From Doryteuthis pealeii (Eukaryota > Mollusca > Cephalopoda > Myopsida > Loliginidae): a stretch of 64,000 bases of DNA. Within the stretch, counting starts at the first letter, position 1. Every line of letters starts with the position of its first letter. Both the position numbers and the translations under genes were made by a program. Shown piece after piece: positions 27,601 to 35,700 of the stretch. The notes beneath the pieces were generated by a model. That model ran no database searches. It worked only from the letters and a program-made list of their open reading frames with translations, and was not told the DNA's origin. Where the stretch lies: contig CM042181.1 of NCBI GenBank assembly GCA_023376005.1, forward strand, positions 23,087,013 through 23,151,012, read 5' to 3'.

Positions 27601-28172
27601 GCATCTGTCATATTCATTAAAATTGGGGTAAATTGATTTCATTTTGTTGTTTATGCAAAATGGGACAATTCTTCCTTCATATAAAGAAGAAAAATACCAA
27701 AAATCAGGGAATTAACAGAATTTAATGAAATTTTCAGTGTTGATATATTAATGAATAAAATATATAATGCACTAGTTATTTAAAAACTTTTACTTTTTTT
27801 TTTTTAGGTCAGTTAACTTTGAACCACATATCTTTGAGAATCTGTGTTACGCCTCAAAGATACGTGATTCAAAGTTAACTGACCTGAAAAAAAATGTAAG
27901 TTTTTTAAATAAAATAACTGGTGCATTATATATTTTATTCATTAATATATCAACACTGAAAATTTCATTAAATTCGGTTAATTCCATGATTTTTGGTATT
28001 CTTTTTTTCTTTCGGCGGGGTGACAAACGATGGTGGATTTTAGGTCTGTTATGAAGGATTTAAACAAAAATTGACTTGAAGAAAATCATTTTGTTATATG
28101 AAGATGCTTCCATTTTTATAATTTTCTTTTCTTTTTTCAGGTCACACAAGAAGAACTTGTCCTCACAAATAA
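771..28172 (+). CDS. TOP3A: DNA topoisomerase 3-alpha, 3' half of gene (16 exons)
   Basis: Type IA topoisomerase that, in the BLM/Sgs1-TOP3-RMI complex, passes single strands to dissolve double Holliday junctions. Exons: 771-849, 1236-1349, 1942-2011, 4357-4385, 6590-6648, 7725-7788, 8216-8297, 8765-8864, 12823-12896, 15728-15804, 18164-18508, 19440-19533, 21198-21308, 23761-23873, 25900-26049, 28141-28172 (stop TAA). All junctions are GT-AG and in phase, giving 530 residues. Seen in order: core end ([20 protein letters not shown], then [17 protein letters not shown]), a C4 finger (CNKCGENM ... CLAYPNC, fragment residues ~145-200), an RG-rich linker (~300-325), GRF finger 1 ([10 protein letters not shown] ... 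GRQFYKC ... CDFFLWQD), GRF finger 2 (CGCQLEAR ... GRPFYVC ... CNFFQWGDD), and a C-terminal CCHC knuckle ([14 protein letters not shown]). The two GRF fingers point to TOP3A rather than TOP3B. The TOPRIM domain and catalytic tyrosine lie off the left edge. Exon edges are by eye. Confidence 0.93.
1683..1860 (+). mobile_element. Palindrome-family tail fragment (family A, Penelope-like?)
   Basis: Tail fragment of the most abundant short repeat here. Marker pieces are 'ctgaagaaggccggaggg', 'cgaaacgttgtac' and 'aacaatgaagatg', followed by AAT-rich sequence. It contains a hammerhead-like core at about 1733-1772: CUGAAGA, a GGCC/GGUC stem II, GAAAC, and UAC/GUA as a minimal stem I. It lies in the TOP3A intron between the third-last core exons (1350-1941). 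Assignment to Penelope-like elements is inference from the ribozyme-like motif and the inverted pairing of other copies. Confidence 0.5.
2045..2870. repeat. Minisatellite, about six units of ~142 bp
   Basis: Six near-identical units, each starting 'gggtcaaaaataagacaaac' and ending near 'gcgaactgactcgtctgtg'. The first units lack an internal 'aaagaaagtggag' segment, and the last diverges at 'gctgacacgcgttg'. The array starts about 35 bp after the donor of the 1942-2011 exon of TOP3A. No ORF or ribozyme motif was seen. Confidence 0.9.
2960..3240. repeat. Pyrimidine-rich (CT)n low-complexity tract
   Basis: Nearly pure C/T sequence with CTCTCT and TTCTCCC runs on the plus strand. The long open frames on both strands are composition artefacts. 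Confidence 0.85.
3312..3603. mobile_element. hAT-like MITE with 8-bp target duplication
   Basis: Terminal inverted repeats of about 68 bp begin GGTAATCTGAACA and end TGTTCAGATTACC, both including 'gagagtaacctccccttg' or its complement. The element is flanked by identical 'tacttatc' (3304-3311 and 3604-3611), an 8-bp target duplication typical of hAT transposons. No transposase is encoded. The interior shares 'aacacattttatgatat' and 'gcagttgtattg' with the element at 57427-57698. Confidence 0.85.
3618..4053 (+). mobile_element. SINE family 1, near full-length copy
   Basis: About 435 bp, starting 'gggctagacgggcggtcgg' and ending 'gttgatatgccgtaaaac' plus an AC-rich tail. Copies or fragments, identified by shared long blocks, lie at 545-725, 6270-6545, 17540-17890 (plus) and 38037-38455, 40385-40445, 59303-59745 (minus). 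The repeated open frames inside these copies are not genes. Confidence 0.75.
4400..5445. other. TOP3A intron, unclassified AT-rich sequence
   Basis: Between the exons ending 4385 and starting 6590. It holds TATC microsatellite runs (about 4840-4885), A-rich tracts and no coding similarity that I recognise. Confidence 0.5.
5454..5902. mobile_element. TIR element (MITE) with internal duplication
   Basis: Ends are inverted: 'gatgctgatag' at 5454 and 'ctatcagcatc' ending at 5902, each followed inward by 'gcgtcctg' or its complement. The interior carries a ~115-bp direct duplication (about 5525-5640 and 5650-5765, sharing 'cttccctcaccatttcaagc' and 'gaattacacaggataggtta'). A shorter copy lies inverted at about 62708-62989. 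No clear target duplication was found. Confidence 0.65.
6000..6265 (-). mobile_element. tRNA-like SINE copy
   Basis: On the minus strand this contains 'gcgccaactcagcacatgac' and a following 'ctgtgcagtaaagtgtgg', matching blocks in the repeat nested at 26800-27010 ('gccaactcagcatatgagta', 'ctgtgcagtaaagtaagg'). It lies in the TOP3A intron ahead of the exon at 6590 and is followed by a SINE 1 fragment. Confidence 0.5.
6955..7565. repeat. Minisatellite, ~27-bp unit, over 20 copies
   Basis: Imperfect tandem repeats of 'ttttactataaaaatgcatt' followed by 'ggaaatga', with point changes in almost every unit. They fill most of the TOP3A intron between the exons ending 6648 and starting 7725. Confidence 0.9.
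7880..8090 (+). mobile_element. tRNA-like SINE family 2 copy
   Basis: Shares 'gcatttcacatag', 'gggaaaggtatgaatcc', 'agggcagactgggt' and 'ccagtctaggaga' blocks with copies at 19845-20075 and 60950-61150 (plus) and 44300-44560 and 47555-47760 (minus). The 5' part of the best copy (19845) has tRNA-promoter-like pieces, 'tagttagagtcatgg' and 'gattcaaattc'. Confidence 0.6.
8360..8496 (+). repeat. Dispersed repeat next to the duplicated exon piece
   Basis: The segment with 'ggtatgtacatgtcgacata', 'gaggtcactctgattc' and 'atccttctaactaagaaac' has an inverted copy at about 51640-51780. The 8360 copy ends directly at the start of a duplicated piece of TOP3A exon, so the repeat boundary and the duplication breakpoint coincide. 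Confidence 0.6.
8497..8560 (+). pseudogene. Partial duplicate of TOP3A exon 8216-8297
   Basis: 64 bp match 8218-8281 with two differences, both at synonymous third positions of proline codons (CCG to CCT and CCC to CCT). The copy lacks the exon's own acceptor and donor. Using the nearest AG (after 'ctaag') gives an immediate stop after the upstream exon and an early stop after the preceding one, so it is very unlikely to be coded in frame. Confidence 0.85.
9085..9990. other. Unclassified GC-richer repeat-like segment in TOP3A intron
   Basis: Contains repeated short phrases ('aatgtaatacgatgttgg', 'aatgtagtacgatgttg') and an 'aataaaagacc' motif, and is less AT-rich than its surroundings. It may be an old LTR or other retroelement remnant, but I see no clear ends, target duplication or coding frame. 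Confidence 0.3.
10015..10720. repeat. Direct duplication, two ~300-bp units
   Basis: 10025-10320 and 10405-10710 share long blocks such as 'cgacgctacaagaatgataa', 'ttatatcaaccatcaaccga' and 'gtactctaatctaagtc'. The offset is about 380 bp. No gene was seen. Confidence 0.8.
10740..12820. other. TOP3A intron, nothing recognised
   Basis: Long intron segment before the exon at 12823. I found no exon with family similarity. The 10875-11105 frame is a composition-driven ORF without recognisable motifs. Confidence 0.5.
13340..13500. repeat. (TA)n / (TATG)n microsatellite
   Basis: Alternating TA with interspersed TATG units. Other long (TA)n tracts are at 13875-13908, 14181-14213, 14521-14556, 15519-15546, 18559-18598, 28650-28683, 28889-28946, 32169-32213, 32693-32725, 53739-53764, 54163-54188, 61411-61430 and 61932-61962. 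Many of these flank palindromic elements. Confidence 0.95.
13909..14085. mobile_element. Palindromic element between (TA)n tracts
   Basis: Arms of about 75-80 bp fold on a centre near 13997; 'ctatttattaggtgacgaac' pairs with its complement ending at about 14060. The plus strand at 13989-14025 has a degenerate hammerhead-like order: CUGAUGA, a UGC/GCA hairpin, then GAAC in place of GAAA, and GUC. The minus arm keeps GAAACC and GUC but has a changed CUGAUGA region. Confidence 0.7.
14392..14520. repeat. Palindrome directly left of (TA)n
   Basis: 'cctttgaaaggaaggaaaaa' and 'ttctgtaataaa' in the left arm recur as complements in the right arm, ending 'cctttctttcaaagg'. Arms are about 50 bp. Confidence 0.8.
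14556..14777. mobile_element. Palindromic element with a hammerhead-like motif on each arm
   Basis: Arms of about 95 bp face each other. Each arm, read inward to outward, gives (C/U)UGAAGA, an 'agacaacagatca' stem II region, GAAA, the self-complementary CACGUG, then UC. On the minus strand (14556-14595) stem I is AUGC/GCAU but the core starts UUGAAGA. On the plus strand (14733-14774) the core is CUGAAGA, and stem I is AUAC/GUAU with two extra bases. Stem II is weak in both, so activity is doubtful. Confidence 0.65.
14892..15519 (-). mobile_element. Helitron-like non-autonomous element, copy 1
   Basis: On the minus strand it starts TCTTATTATAATGGAG after an A. It ends with a hairpin (GCACCC, loop, GGGTGC), then 'atatatttg' and CTAG before a T. 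These are the Helitron hallmarks: 5' TC, 3' hairpin about 10 nt before CTRR, insertion between A and T. It is 628 bp with no protein. Related copies are 26591-27458 and 55546-56162, plus 5'-end fragments ending at 23348 and 38820. Confidence 0.8.
15985..16355. repeat. (GA)n low-complexity tract
   Basis: Almost pure GAGA/GAAA on the plus strand. It creates long spurious frames on both strands. The flanking 15815-15965 and 16880-17000 segments share blocks ('gacatgctggaca', 'catggacacaccagtgttgg') and are copies of one dispersed repeat. Confidence 0.9.
17540..17890 (+). mobile_element. SINE family 1, 5'-truncated copy
   Basis: Matches the 3618-4053 copy from 'cccaaccc' to the AC-rich tail, with an internal deletion of the 'ccactctgacccgg' part. 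It lies about 270 bp before the RG-rich exon of TOP3A. Confidence 0.75.
18600..19016. mobile_element. Inverted-repeat element with ~80-bp arms
   Basis: The left arm begins 'gaaatttaacattttg' and the right arm ends with its complement, separated by about 255 bp. It follows a (TA)n tract that starts 50 bp after the donor of TOP3A exon 18164-18508. The left arm carries the minus-strand hammerhead-like fold at 18642-18697. Confidence 0.75.
18642..18697 (-). ncRNA. Hammerhead ribozyme-like fold (type I)
   Basis: Minus-strand reading: stem I UUGCU pairs with AGCAA. The core is C-G-UGAUGA (one extra G relative to CUGAUGA). Stem II is GACCA/UGGUC, followed by GAAA. Stem III is ACAGA/UCUGU, and cleavage would be after UC. 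All three helices can form; the inserted core G would probably impair activity. Confidence 0.55.
19200..19345. mobile_element. Joined fragments of palindrome families B and A
   Basis: Positions 19204-19245 on the minus strand give the family B motif (AACC, CUGAAGA, a CC/GG stem II, GAAA, ACUCGAGU, A). Positions 19302-19344 on the plus strand give family A (UAC, CUGAAGA, a GGCC-based stem II, GAAACGUU). They lie in the intron 95-240 bp before the TOP3A exon at 19440. Confidence 0.5.
19845..20075 (+). mobile_element. tRNA-like SINE family 2, best copy
   Basis: Begins near 'ggcacgtgggctagtagtta', with A-box-like and B-box-like pieces, and continues through 'gggaaaggtatgaatc' to 'ctctgaattcaaaat'. 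It lies in the TOP3A intron after exon 19440-19533. Confidence 0.65.
21440..21990 (-). mobile_element. Tandem family A fragments
   Basis: Four to five ~110-bp units of 'gatgaggcttgataattag' followed by 'attattcggactattgtcct' repeat in tandem. They end with a family A head in reverse orientation ('ggccttcttcaggtatttct'). They start about 130 bp after the donor of TOP3A exon 21198-21308. Confidence 0.65.
22226..22512. mobile_element. Palindromic element, ~130-bp arms
   Basis: The left arm, including 'cttgcacccgttattttaca' and 'ttactcccattaaaat'-like AT sequence, is mirrored as complement to the right of a short centre near 22370. It contains no CUGANGA core, unlike other palindromes in the window. 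The interior is AT-rich. Confidence 0.8.
23050..23348 (-). mobile_element. Helitron-like 5'-end fragment, subfamily 2
   Basis: The minus strand starts TCTTATTATAATGGAG after an A, as in the complete copies. It then diverges into a segment shared with 38590-38820 ('ggattttaaatgca', 'tagagacat' with 'gttaataaataagat'). The CTAG end was not found. Confidence 0.6.
23869..24662. repeat. Direct ~115-bp repeat including a splice donor, flanking an insertion
   Basis: 23869-23983 (TOP3A exon end and donor 'aggaggtaagtg', then 'aaaacaaattgcacaca' to 'ttgattgcttcttagt') recurs at 24546-24662. The LINE-like zinc-finger segment lies between the two. The second copy supplies an intact-looking but non-exonic donor (GAG|gtaagt at 24551). 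Confidence 0.8.
23985..24540 (+). mobile_element. LINE-like 3' end with C2H2 fingers, copy 1
   Basis: Encodes broken pieces of two C2H2 fingers ([20 protein letters not shown] and, in another frame, a degraded [12 protein letters not shown] unit). The same segment recurs at 29970-30545, and better preserved at 29609-29863. C2H2 fingers after the RT-endonuclease part are common at the C-termini of non-LTR retrotransposons. Frameshifts show it is dead. Confidence 0.6.
24715..25145 (+). mobile_element. SINE-like repeat
   Basis: Shares 'ttagaatgcacc', 'ggggccacctgttggc' and 'ggatgagcag' blocks with 59745-59885, where they directly extend a SINE 1 copy. This is probably the 5' part of the full-length family. 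A ~60-bp internal duplication ('gtggcaggtggaaaaattgc') is present. Confidence 0.55.
25505..25860. mobile_element. Inverted pair of family A tails
   Basis: 25505-25625 (minus) and 25660-25860 (plus) are facing copies with 'aaatacctga' and 'cgaaacgttgtacagat'. The plus copy reads CUGAAUA, losing the invariant core G. The pair ends about 40 bp before TOP3A exon 25900-26049. Confidence 0.6.
26160..26590. mobile_element. Inverted pair of family A tails
   Basis: Minus copy 26165-26335 and plus copy 26395-26590. The plus copy (26459-26502) keeps UAC, CUGAAGA, a GGCC/GGCC stem II, GAAA and GUA. The pair ends exactly where the Helitron-like copy 2 begins (26591). Confidence 0.6.
26591..27458 (+). mobile_element. 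Helitron-like element, copy 2, with nested SINE
   Basis: Starts TCTTATTATAATGGAG after A26590. It ends with a GCACCC/GGGTGC hairpin, 'atatatttg' and CTAG at 27458 before T. About 210 bp (26800-27010, with 'gttcctagttcgatacc' and 'gccaactcagcatatgag') are absent from the other copies and match a tRNA-like SINE inserted into it. It lies in the last TOP3A intron. Confidence 0.8.
27685..28012. mobile_element. Palindromic element, ~145-bp arms, before the last TOP3A exon
   Basis: Arms share 'aggtcagttaactttgaa' and 'caacactgaaaatttcatta' (or complements) around a centre near 27848. The right half recurs alone at 33790-33945, showing this is a dispersed family. It ends about 130 bp before the exon at 28141. 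Confidence 0.8.
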
Positions 28173-28215
28173 ACTTTGACTTTTTTCTTTTTTTTGGTAA
28201 ACATTTTTAATGTAA

Positions 28216-28221
28216 AATAAA
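28216..28221 (+). promoter_or_regulatory. Polyadenylation signal of TOP3A
   Basis: AATAAA lies 44 bp after the TAA stop (28170-28172), followed by a T-rich stretch. It is the first canonical signal after the coding sequence. Confidence 0.7.
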
Positions 28222-28463
28222 TAAATATTTTCCTATAAACTTTTCTTTTTTTCTTTCTTTCTTGGCATTATGGGATCATCGTGCACCCTTGGTAACAATT
28301 TACTTTATCTGACAGGCCAGCCCCCATCTATGTATACATACATATATAATCCAAAAGTCCAGAGAAGAAATCTTCCTTACGACACAAGAGTTTTATTTAA
28401 ATAAAACCAAGTCGCAGTTTGAGAGCTCAATGTGTGCTCTTAATGTTAGAGTCACAGAGCAAA

Positions 28464-28647
28464 TATATAAGTAAAGAAATAACAAAAGACTTAGAGATTT
28501 AGCATTATAGTCTATTTCAGGGAGCTTAGACAAATAGTCTAAATGTCCCGACTTATCAGATGAGTCGGGAGATTTAGACTATTTGTCTAAGCTCCCTGAA
28601 ATAGACTATAATGCTAAATCTCTAAGTCTTTTGTTATTTCTTTACTT

Positions 28648-28651
<4 letters not shown>
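28464..28651. mobile_element. Palindromic element left of (TA)n
   Basis: Arms of about 80 bp ('gacttagagatttagcatta' mirrored) around a centre near 28557 ('gacttatcagatgagtc'). It sits in the TOP3A-CBY1 intergenic region. Confidence 0.8.
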
Positions 28652-28682
<31 letters not shown>

Positions 28683-28686
<4 letters not shown>

Positions 28687-28829
28687 TGTACTGCATTGGA
28701 AATTAATTTTGTTTAAGGATGGTTTGTATTGTTTTATGTATAAAGCTTCTAATATTCAGAGTTGTTGTTTATACATAAAACAATACAAACCATCCTTAAA
28801 CAAAATTAATTTCCAATGCAGTACACACA
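28683..28829. mobile_element. Palindromic element right of (TA)n
   Basis: Arms of about 65 bp ('gtgtactgcattggaaatta' mirrored) around 28756. It is separated from the preceding palindrome only by (TA)17. Confidence 0.8.
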
Positions 28830-28912
28830 TTTTAAAATGCCTATAACACCTTTCCCATCAATTCTCCTCCTTCCAGCCCCCACATCCGTATATATATATA
28901 TATATATATATA

Positions 28913-28949
<37 letters not shown>

Positions 28950-28952
28950 CCC

Positions 28953-29331
28953 GAAAGACATCCTGTATGGAGAGCTAACATCTGGTAAAAGACAGATTGG
29001 TCGCCCCCTACTGCGATTCAAGGATGTCTGCAAAAATGATCTCAGGTGCTTTGGCATTGTCCCTTCCAGCTGGGAAAATTTGGCTCAAGACCGCCCTCGG
29101 TGGCGGCAGAATCTCCATAGAGGACTGTACATGTCAGAATTCACCCTGATACAACATCATGAAGCTAAGAGGTCCATAAGAAAGCAACGGCAACAAAGCA
29201 TCGGAACATCATCATCTACAGGGACAACCTACAAATGCAAAATCTGTGGTCGAGAATGTTTCTCAAACATCGGACTTCATAGTCACAGGAGGCGCTGCAA
29301 CTTCAGGGGCACACACAAACTTTTATCATAG
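28953..29331 (+). mobile_element. LINE ORF C-terminal fragment with zinc finger
   Basis: The open frame reads PKDILYGELTSGKRQIGRP, then RFKDVCKNDLRCFGI, WENLAQDRPRWRQNL, and a C-terminal CKICGRECFSNIGLHSHRRR finger before a stop. This is the typical tail of animal non-LTR retrotransposon polyproteins (basic 'GKR...GRP..R.KD' stretch, W-rich stretch, terminal C2H2 finger). The upstream RT part is missing, replaced by (TA)n, so it is a 5'-truncated copy. Confidence 0.8.
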
Positions 29332-29589
29332 TCTTTCGAAACTGAATTGCCAATGATGATATATATAGGAAATTACTTACTGGAGAAAATTATTGGGTTG
29401 GTCTCAATATTTGGTTGGTATAAATGTTAATCGTTATAACAAATATAAAGTGCTCAATAAGTAGAGCGGATTTAGTATTAGAATGTATACAGAAATAACT
29501 TACTCTAGTTTCACCATGAGGTCTTCAGGGTTGAATTCACTGAATTAATCAAGATACTGATTAATTACAGTTAACTGCGGGAGTTCATA

Positions 29590-29960
29590 AAGGCAGTTTT
29601 GTGCATGTTTGTATGTATGTGTGTATGCAAATTCCAGGAACAATGTTTCTTGTGCAATCTGTAACAAAGTCTGTAAGTCAGCTTCTGGTCTTAAGAGACA
29701 TATGGTGGTGAATAAGCATCAAATTTTATCACCTGATACAACGGGAAGGACGTCCTTCCTATGTCATATTTGTATCAAACTTTGTGAATCTGCAGCGGGT
29801 TTGATGAGTCATTTGAGGGCTCATGAGAGGAAAGGTTCTGGTGGTGGGGTTATAGGATTGTGAGGGACAGCAATGATCTGTAAAGATTATGCTATTGCTA
29901 TATGTCTTTGAGAAAACTACAAAAAGAAAACAAGGAAAATAACAACTTACTTTTTCTGAC
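29590..29960 (+). mobile_element. LINE-like 3' end with two C2H2 fingers, copy 2
   Basis: Best preserved of three copies: [20 protein letters not shown], then [20 protein letters not shown] and a stop at 29863. It is preceded by a family B fragment in reverse orientation (29505-29555). Confidence 0.65.
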
Positions 29961-29969
29961 TGCCCCACC

Positions 29970-30545
29970 CCCCATTCTGTATAAAGGGCAGTTTTGTGTA
30001 TTTATGTATGTGTGTGTATATGTCTAGAAATGTCAAACATGTGGTCGGATTCTGCTTTCTAAGGTTGGATATGTCAATCATAGGAAATCTCGTCAGGGAC
30101 AATTCATCCAGGAACAAACAATGTGTCTTGTGCAATCTGTAACAAAGTCTGTAAGTCGGTTTCTGGTCTTAAGAGACATATGGTGGTGCATAAGCATCAA
30201 ATTTTATCATCTGATCCATCCAATCTAGTAGGAAGGATGTCATATTTGTATCAAACTTTGTGGATCTGCAGTGGGATTGATGAGTCATTTAAGGGCTCAT
30301 GAGAGGAAAGGTTCTGATGGTGGGGTTATAGGATTGTGAGGTATGAGAGTAATCTGTAAATATTATGCTATTGCTATATATGTATTTATGTGTGTATGTC
30401 TGGAGGAAAGTACAAAAGAAAACAGTTAACCACAAAATAAATATATATACACATTCACTATCACCAGATCTTGTTTTTTGAGCAAAAATAATGAAGAGTT
30501 GATTTATATTTATGAAGATAATTAAAAAATAAAATTTAAATGATA
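29970..30545 (+). mobile_element. LINE-like 3' end, copy 3
   Basis: Close to 23985-24540 over its whole length, from 'cattctgtataaagggcag' to 'ataaaatttaaatgataa', with the finger frame broken. Confidence 0.65.
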
Positions 30546-30711
30546 ACAGCATGGAATTTTTGAGGCATTTAATATTTTGAATAGGCGACATTCATTTTTC
30601 TGTGCCCCACCAGGCTGGATCAATGCAAGGTCTTTTTTTTTTTTTTTTTTTTACATAGGGATTTTAATGGGGCATCCTGCAATGATCCAACTTACAATTC
30701 AGTAATAATAG

Positions 30712-31125
30712 TATTATTTGTATTATTTGAACTATTGTCCTCATCTTCATTGTTATCTGTACAACGTTTCAGATGATGTGCCCTCTGGCCTTCTTCAGGT
30801 ATTTCTTCTTGGACTTGGGAACTTTCTTGTCGTAATCGGGAGCCATCACGGAACTTTGAACCTGACTCTTTATTCAGTCCACGTATCCTGTTCTCATTCC
30901 GCTAACCATAGCTGGGGTAGAGGCGTTAAGCTGTGTTAATTATTATTCTATGTTACTGCTGCCCCTGATCAGGATTGAACCTGCAGTCTAGAAATAACTG
31001 TCACTTAGAACTGTCTTAACCTAACTCCTTTATCCACTAGTGTCCAATTGGAATGAAGATGAGGACAATAGTCCGAATAATACTAATCATCAAGCCTCAT
31101 CTCAAAAATTCAGAGAAACAGTAAT
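30712..31125. mobile_element. Family A tails with a tRNA-like SINE fragment
   Basis: 30712-30930 (minus) and 31050-31125 (plus) are family A. Between them lies 'cctgatcaggattgaacctg', also at 35840, a tRNA-like SINE piece. Confidence 0.5.
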
Positions 31126-31289
31126 AGATCTGTGAAATTTAAAAAAGAAAAAAAATTTTTTTAACCCCCCCCCCTTTACCTAGGCAATGCTGGGTAGTTA
31201 CTTTTAGAAAAGAAAAAAGAAATTAAACAAATGAATTTTTGTAAAAAAATTTTTAATAAAAATGAAAAAGAAAGAAAATATTTTTAATG

Positions 31290-32167
31290 TCAGCGTTTCC
31301 GTCCAGTTTTGATTAAAGTTTTTAATTGTGAAATTTCATCATTTTGGAGGTGAGACGTGACGGTTGTTTCGGTCAACTGAAAAGAAAAGAAAAACCAGTT
31401 TAGAATTTTCTCTAACATTTTTTTTTTAATAAACAAAATAATTCAATATGATTAAGTAACATATACAGACTGAGAATGGAAAATGGACGCATCCCAAAAG
31501 ATCTTTTGTATGGCGAATTAGTAAAAGGCTCCTGATTGGTGGGTAGACCATGCCTACGCTTCAAAGATGTCTGCAGGAGAGACATGATGATATGCCATAT
31601 TGACACAAACATGTGTGAGGTAGATGCAAAAAATAGAGTGGCCTGGCCCCTTATGTTAAGAAAGGCACAGAGAGGGGTGAGGCAGAGAGGAGAGTAGCCT
31701 CGACAGCAAAGAGAACCAGAAAGAGGGAGAAAAAACAGCAGCCCCAGAAAGCATCACAGTTTGTGTGCAGTCAGCGTACTGTCACTCAAAAATTGACCTG
31801 CAAAATCACTTACGCAGATAATTTTTTGGGGGGTGGGACACTACGCCATCGTTCTTAGGTGCCAACAACAGACTGAAACATTCTCGGTCCAACCAAGATA
31901 AGAATGATAAGTGGTTCCTAAAGAAGGTAATGGAAAGATCTAAGGGTGGGGATGGTAAAACCCGGGGGGAGGGGGGCGCATTTTAAAATCAGTAAAAAAT
32001 CTGAATGTTTGCTTGATGCCTGTACACATGTACAGTGAAACACCAGTTACCACATGCTGTTGTTTTCAATTTGAAACATACCATAAAAAAATACAAATAC
32101 ATTTCAAATTCTCCCATCTTTCTCACTCTCTACACACCCATTTTTGATATGGCTTTTTCAGCCGATA

Positions 32168-32222
<55 letters not shown>

Positions 32223-32688
32223 TAAATATATATATGAGAAGTTTTACTTTTTTTTTTTTTTAATTAACCATCAATCTGTTAAAAGATTAGAATTTAAAAA
32301 GAGGTTAGATGAATAAGTAAAAATCTAAAAAATGCTTTTATAACCAAATAAGGAATTGACTGAAATGTAGAAAATATTAGCAGATTGTTTCTTGGACACA
32401 AAAATCAGAGAAAGAGGTAAAATGCAACGAGAATTTTATGTCCTTTGTATTTTGTAAAATAAACAAATTGTGACATTTTCTTCTCGGATGTCAGAAATGA
32501 CTTTTGGGTTTAGTTAAACATCAAACAGAAATTGTTTCATTTGAAAAATAAAAAAATAAAAAAGGTCAAATACTCTCAACATCAGTGTAGATTTTTGTTA
32601 GTATTTAAGTTCATGCCTTTAAAAAAACAAAAAACAAAGGAATGGATGCTCAAATGAGATTAGTACATGACAGAATCATTTTAACTTC

Positions 32689-32730
<42 letters not shown>

Positions 32731-35700
32731 TATGGAAAAGGTGACTTACCGGTGAATATGGTCACAATGGTTAGTTGATGCAAAATTCAGAAAGGTAAGG
32801 CAGCGATATAACAAATAAAAAGTGCTCAATACGTTAGTAGAGCAAATTTATTGTAATACAGGTACAAGTGATAACCTACTCGAGTTTCACCATAAGGATC
32901 TTCAGAGGTAAAATCCACTGGATTAATCGAGATATTGATTAATCGCAGTCTATTACATGTGTGTGCTTTTCGCGATAAAATGAACCGTTTATCGTGAAAA
33001 GCACACACGTGTAATCGACTGCAATTAATCAGTATCTCGATTAATCCAGTGGATTTAACCCTGAAGATCCTTATGGTGAAACCCGAGTAGGTTATCACTT
33101 GGACCTGTATTACAATATAAATACATATATATATATATATACATATATATGCATGCAGCTATTCATGAGTTGTAATAACAAGCAAGCTAGGCTAACAGAC
33201 AATTATTAGTGAGGTAGATTCTCACTGGGTGCCCCATACTCAACAGAAAGAAAAAACCCAGAAAATATGTGTGTGTGCTTATAACCCAAAATATATCCTA
33301 AAATGGTAATAGTGTAATAGTTCGCAAGGTAGATTAGCAGACAATTGTTAGTGGTTTCGATTTTCACTGGGTGCTCCATACTTCTGGCCTTGTGCCATAC
33401 CTAAGCTTAGACAATATCAATTATTACTCACCATGTCAAGTAAAGATTCAACTTTGAGTCGAAGGAAATTGTTTTCATTTTGTAATTGTTCATTTTTCTT
33501 CCTTAAAAGCATCATCTCTTGGTGACTGGCAGCTCCAAATCCGTTCACTGGGGGAAGGGAAAAGAGAAATAAAAAAAAAACAAAGAACTTGAAAATTTGT
33601 TTAATAAAAGTACCTCCCCCACCCCAACATCCATATTAAAAAAAAACTGTTATAAACCCAAAATATTAGGAACAACAAAATATAATAGAAAACAGTTAAA
33701 TGTATTTTTAAATACAATAATATTTCATATTATTTCTCACCAATCATGGTACAGGAGGATTTATATGGTGAAAAGAATATTTACTGTCCATATGTATCTT
33801 TGAGAATCAGTGTTACACCTCAAAGATATATGGTTCAAAGTTAACTGACCTGAAAAAATGTAAAAGTTTTTAAATAAAATAACTTTCATTTATTAATATA
33901 TCAACACTGAAAATTTCATTAAATTCAGTTAATTCCCTTATTTTAATAATAATAATGAAATTTATTGTGTACAGTGCTCAGGTGCAACACAACTCATCAA
34001 AGTCTCATGTCAAGTACACAGAATAATGTATTAGTGTCAGGAACATGAACAGTGTACAGTGCTCAGGTGCCCCACAACTCATCAAAGTCTCATGTCTAGT
34101 ATATAGAATAATGTATTCGTGTCAGGAACATGAATAGCATACAGTAATAATATACATGTATGTGTACAGTGCTCAGGTGCACCACAACTCATCAAAGTCT
34201 CATGTCTAGTACATAGAATAATGTATTAGTGTCAGCATACAGTATAATATACATATGTGTACAGTGCTCAGGTGCACCACAACTCATCAAAGTCTCATGT
34301 CTAGTACATAGAATAATGTATTAGTGTCAGGAACATGAATAGCGTACAGTAATAATATACATGTATGTGTACAGTGCTCAGGTGCACCACAACTCATCAA
34401 AGTCTCATGTCTAGTACATAGAATAATGTATTAGTGTCAGGAACATGAATAGCGTACAGTAATAATATACATGTATGTGTACAGTGCTCAGGTGCACCAC
34501 AACTCATCAAAGTCTCATGTCTAGTACATAGAATAATGTATTAGTGTCAGGAACATGAATAGCGTACAGTAATAATATACATGTATGTGTACAGTGCTCA
34601 GGTGCACCACAACTCATCAAAGTCTCATGTCTAGTACATAGAATAATGTATTAGTGTCAGGAACATGAATAGCATACAGTAATAATATACATGTATGTGT
34701 ACAGTGCTCAGGTGCACCACAACTCATCAAAGTCTCATGTCTAGTACATAGAATAATGTATTAGTGTCAGGAACATGAATAGCATACAGTAATAATATAC
34801 ATGTATGTGTACAGTGCTCAGGTGCACCACAACTCATCAAAGTCTCATGTCTAGTACATAGAATAATGTATTAGTGTCAGGAACATGAATAGTATACAGT
34901 AATAATATACATGTATGTGTACAGTGCTCAGGTGCACCACAACTCATCAAAGTCTCATGTCTAGTACATAGAATAATGTATTAGTGTCAGGAACATGAAT
35001 AGCGTACAGTAATAATATACATGTATGTGTACAGTGCTCAGGTGCAACACAACTCATCAAAGTCTCATGTCAAGTACATAGAATAATGTATTAGTATCAG
35101 GAACATGAACAGTTTACAGTAGTAATATACATGTATGCGTGCACTTGTGTGCATATGTATGTGGAGAGTGGCATCAGGTATAGTGTCATTTTTGTTATAT
35201 TTTTTTTTCTTTTGGTGGGGTGACATACGATGGTGGAATTTAGGTTCATTAAGTTCAATTTAATCAAAATAGAAAATAAATTTGCCAAACCCGGAATCCA
35301 TTGTCCATCTTCAAATGCCATTTCACTGCCGCCTAAATTGATTTTTGCTGGACCGCATTCAATTCCAAATTCTTGTTTCATCTGCGTGGAATCAAGGTTC
35401 AAATTCGAAAGTGACTGACTACGACGACTTGGAATTTTCTTGGGGGTAAATTTATTCCCAAAAAATGGAATTTTGTTCCTGCAAAAAGAAAATTCACAAA
35501 ATAATCAAAGACCTCGAAGTAAAATTGTTGATGAGTTTTGAATAAATTGCTGAAATAAAAAAAATAAAAACAGTATAGTCATTTTATATTATTTGGACTA
35601 TTTAGACTTTCGTCTTCATCTTTATTGTCATCTGTACGTTTCGGCTGATGTGCTTTCCGGCCTTCTTCAGGTATTTCTTGTCAGACTTAGGAGCCTTCTC

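Noticed and set aside
33960..35140. CBY1 intron minisatellite as a retrozyme array
   Set aside because: The minus strand has UUUGAUGAGU per unit but no GAAA or matching stem I.
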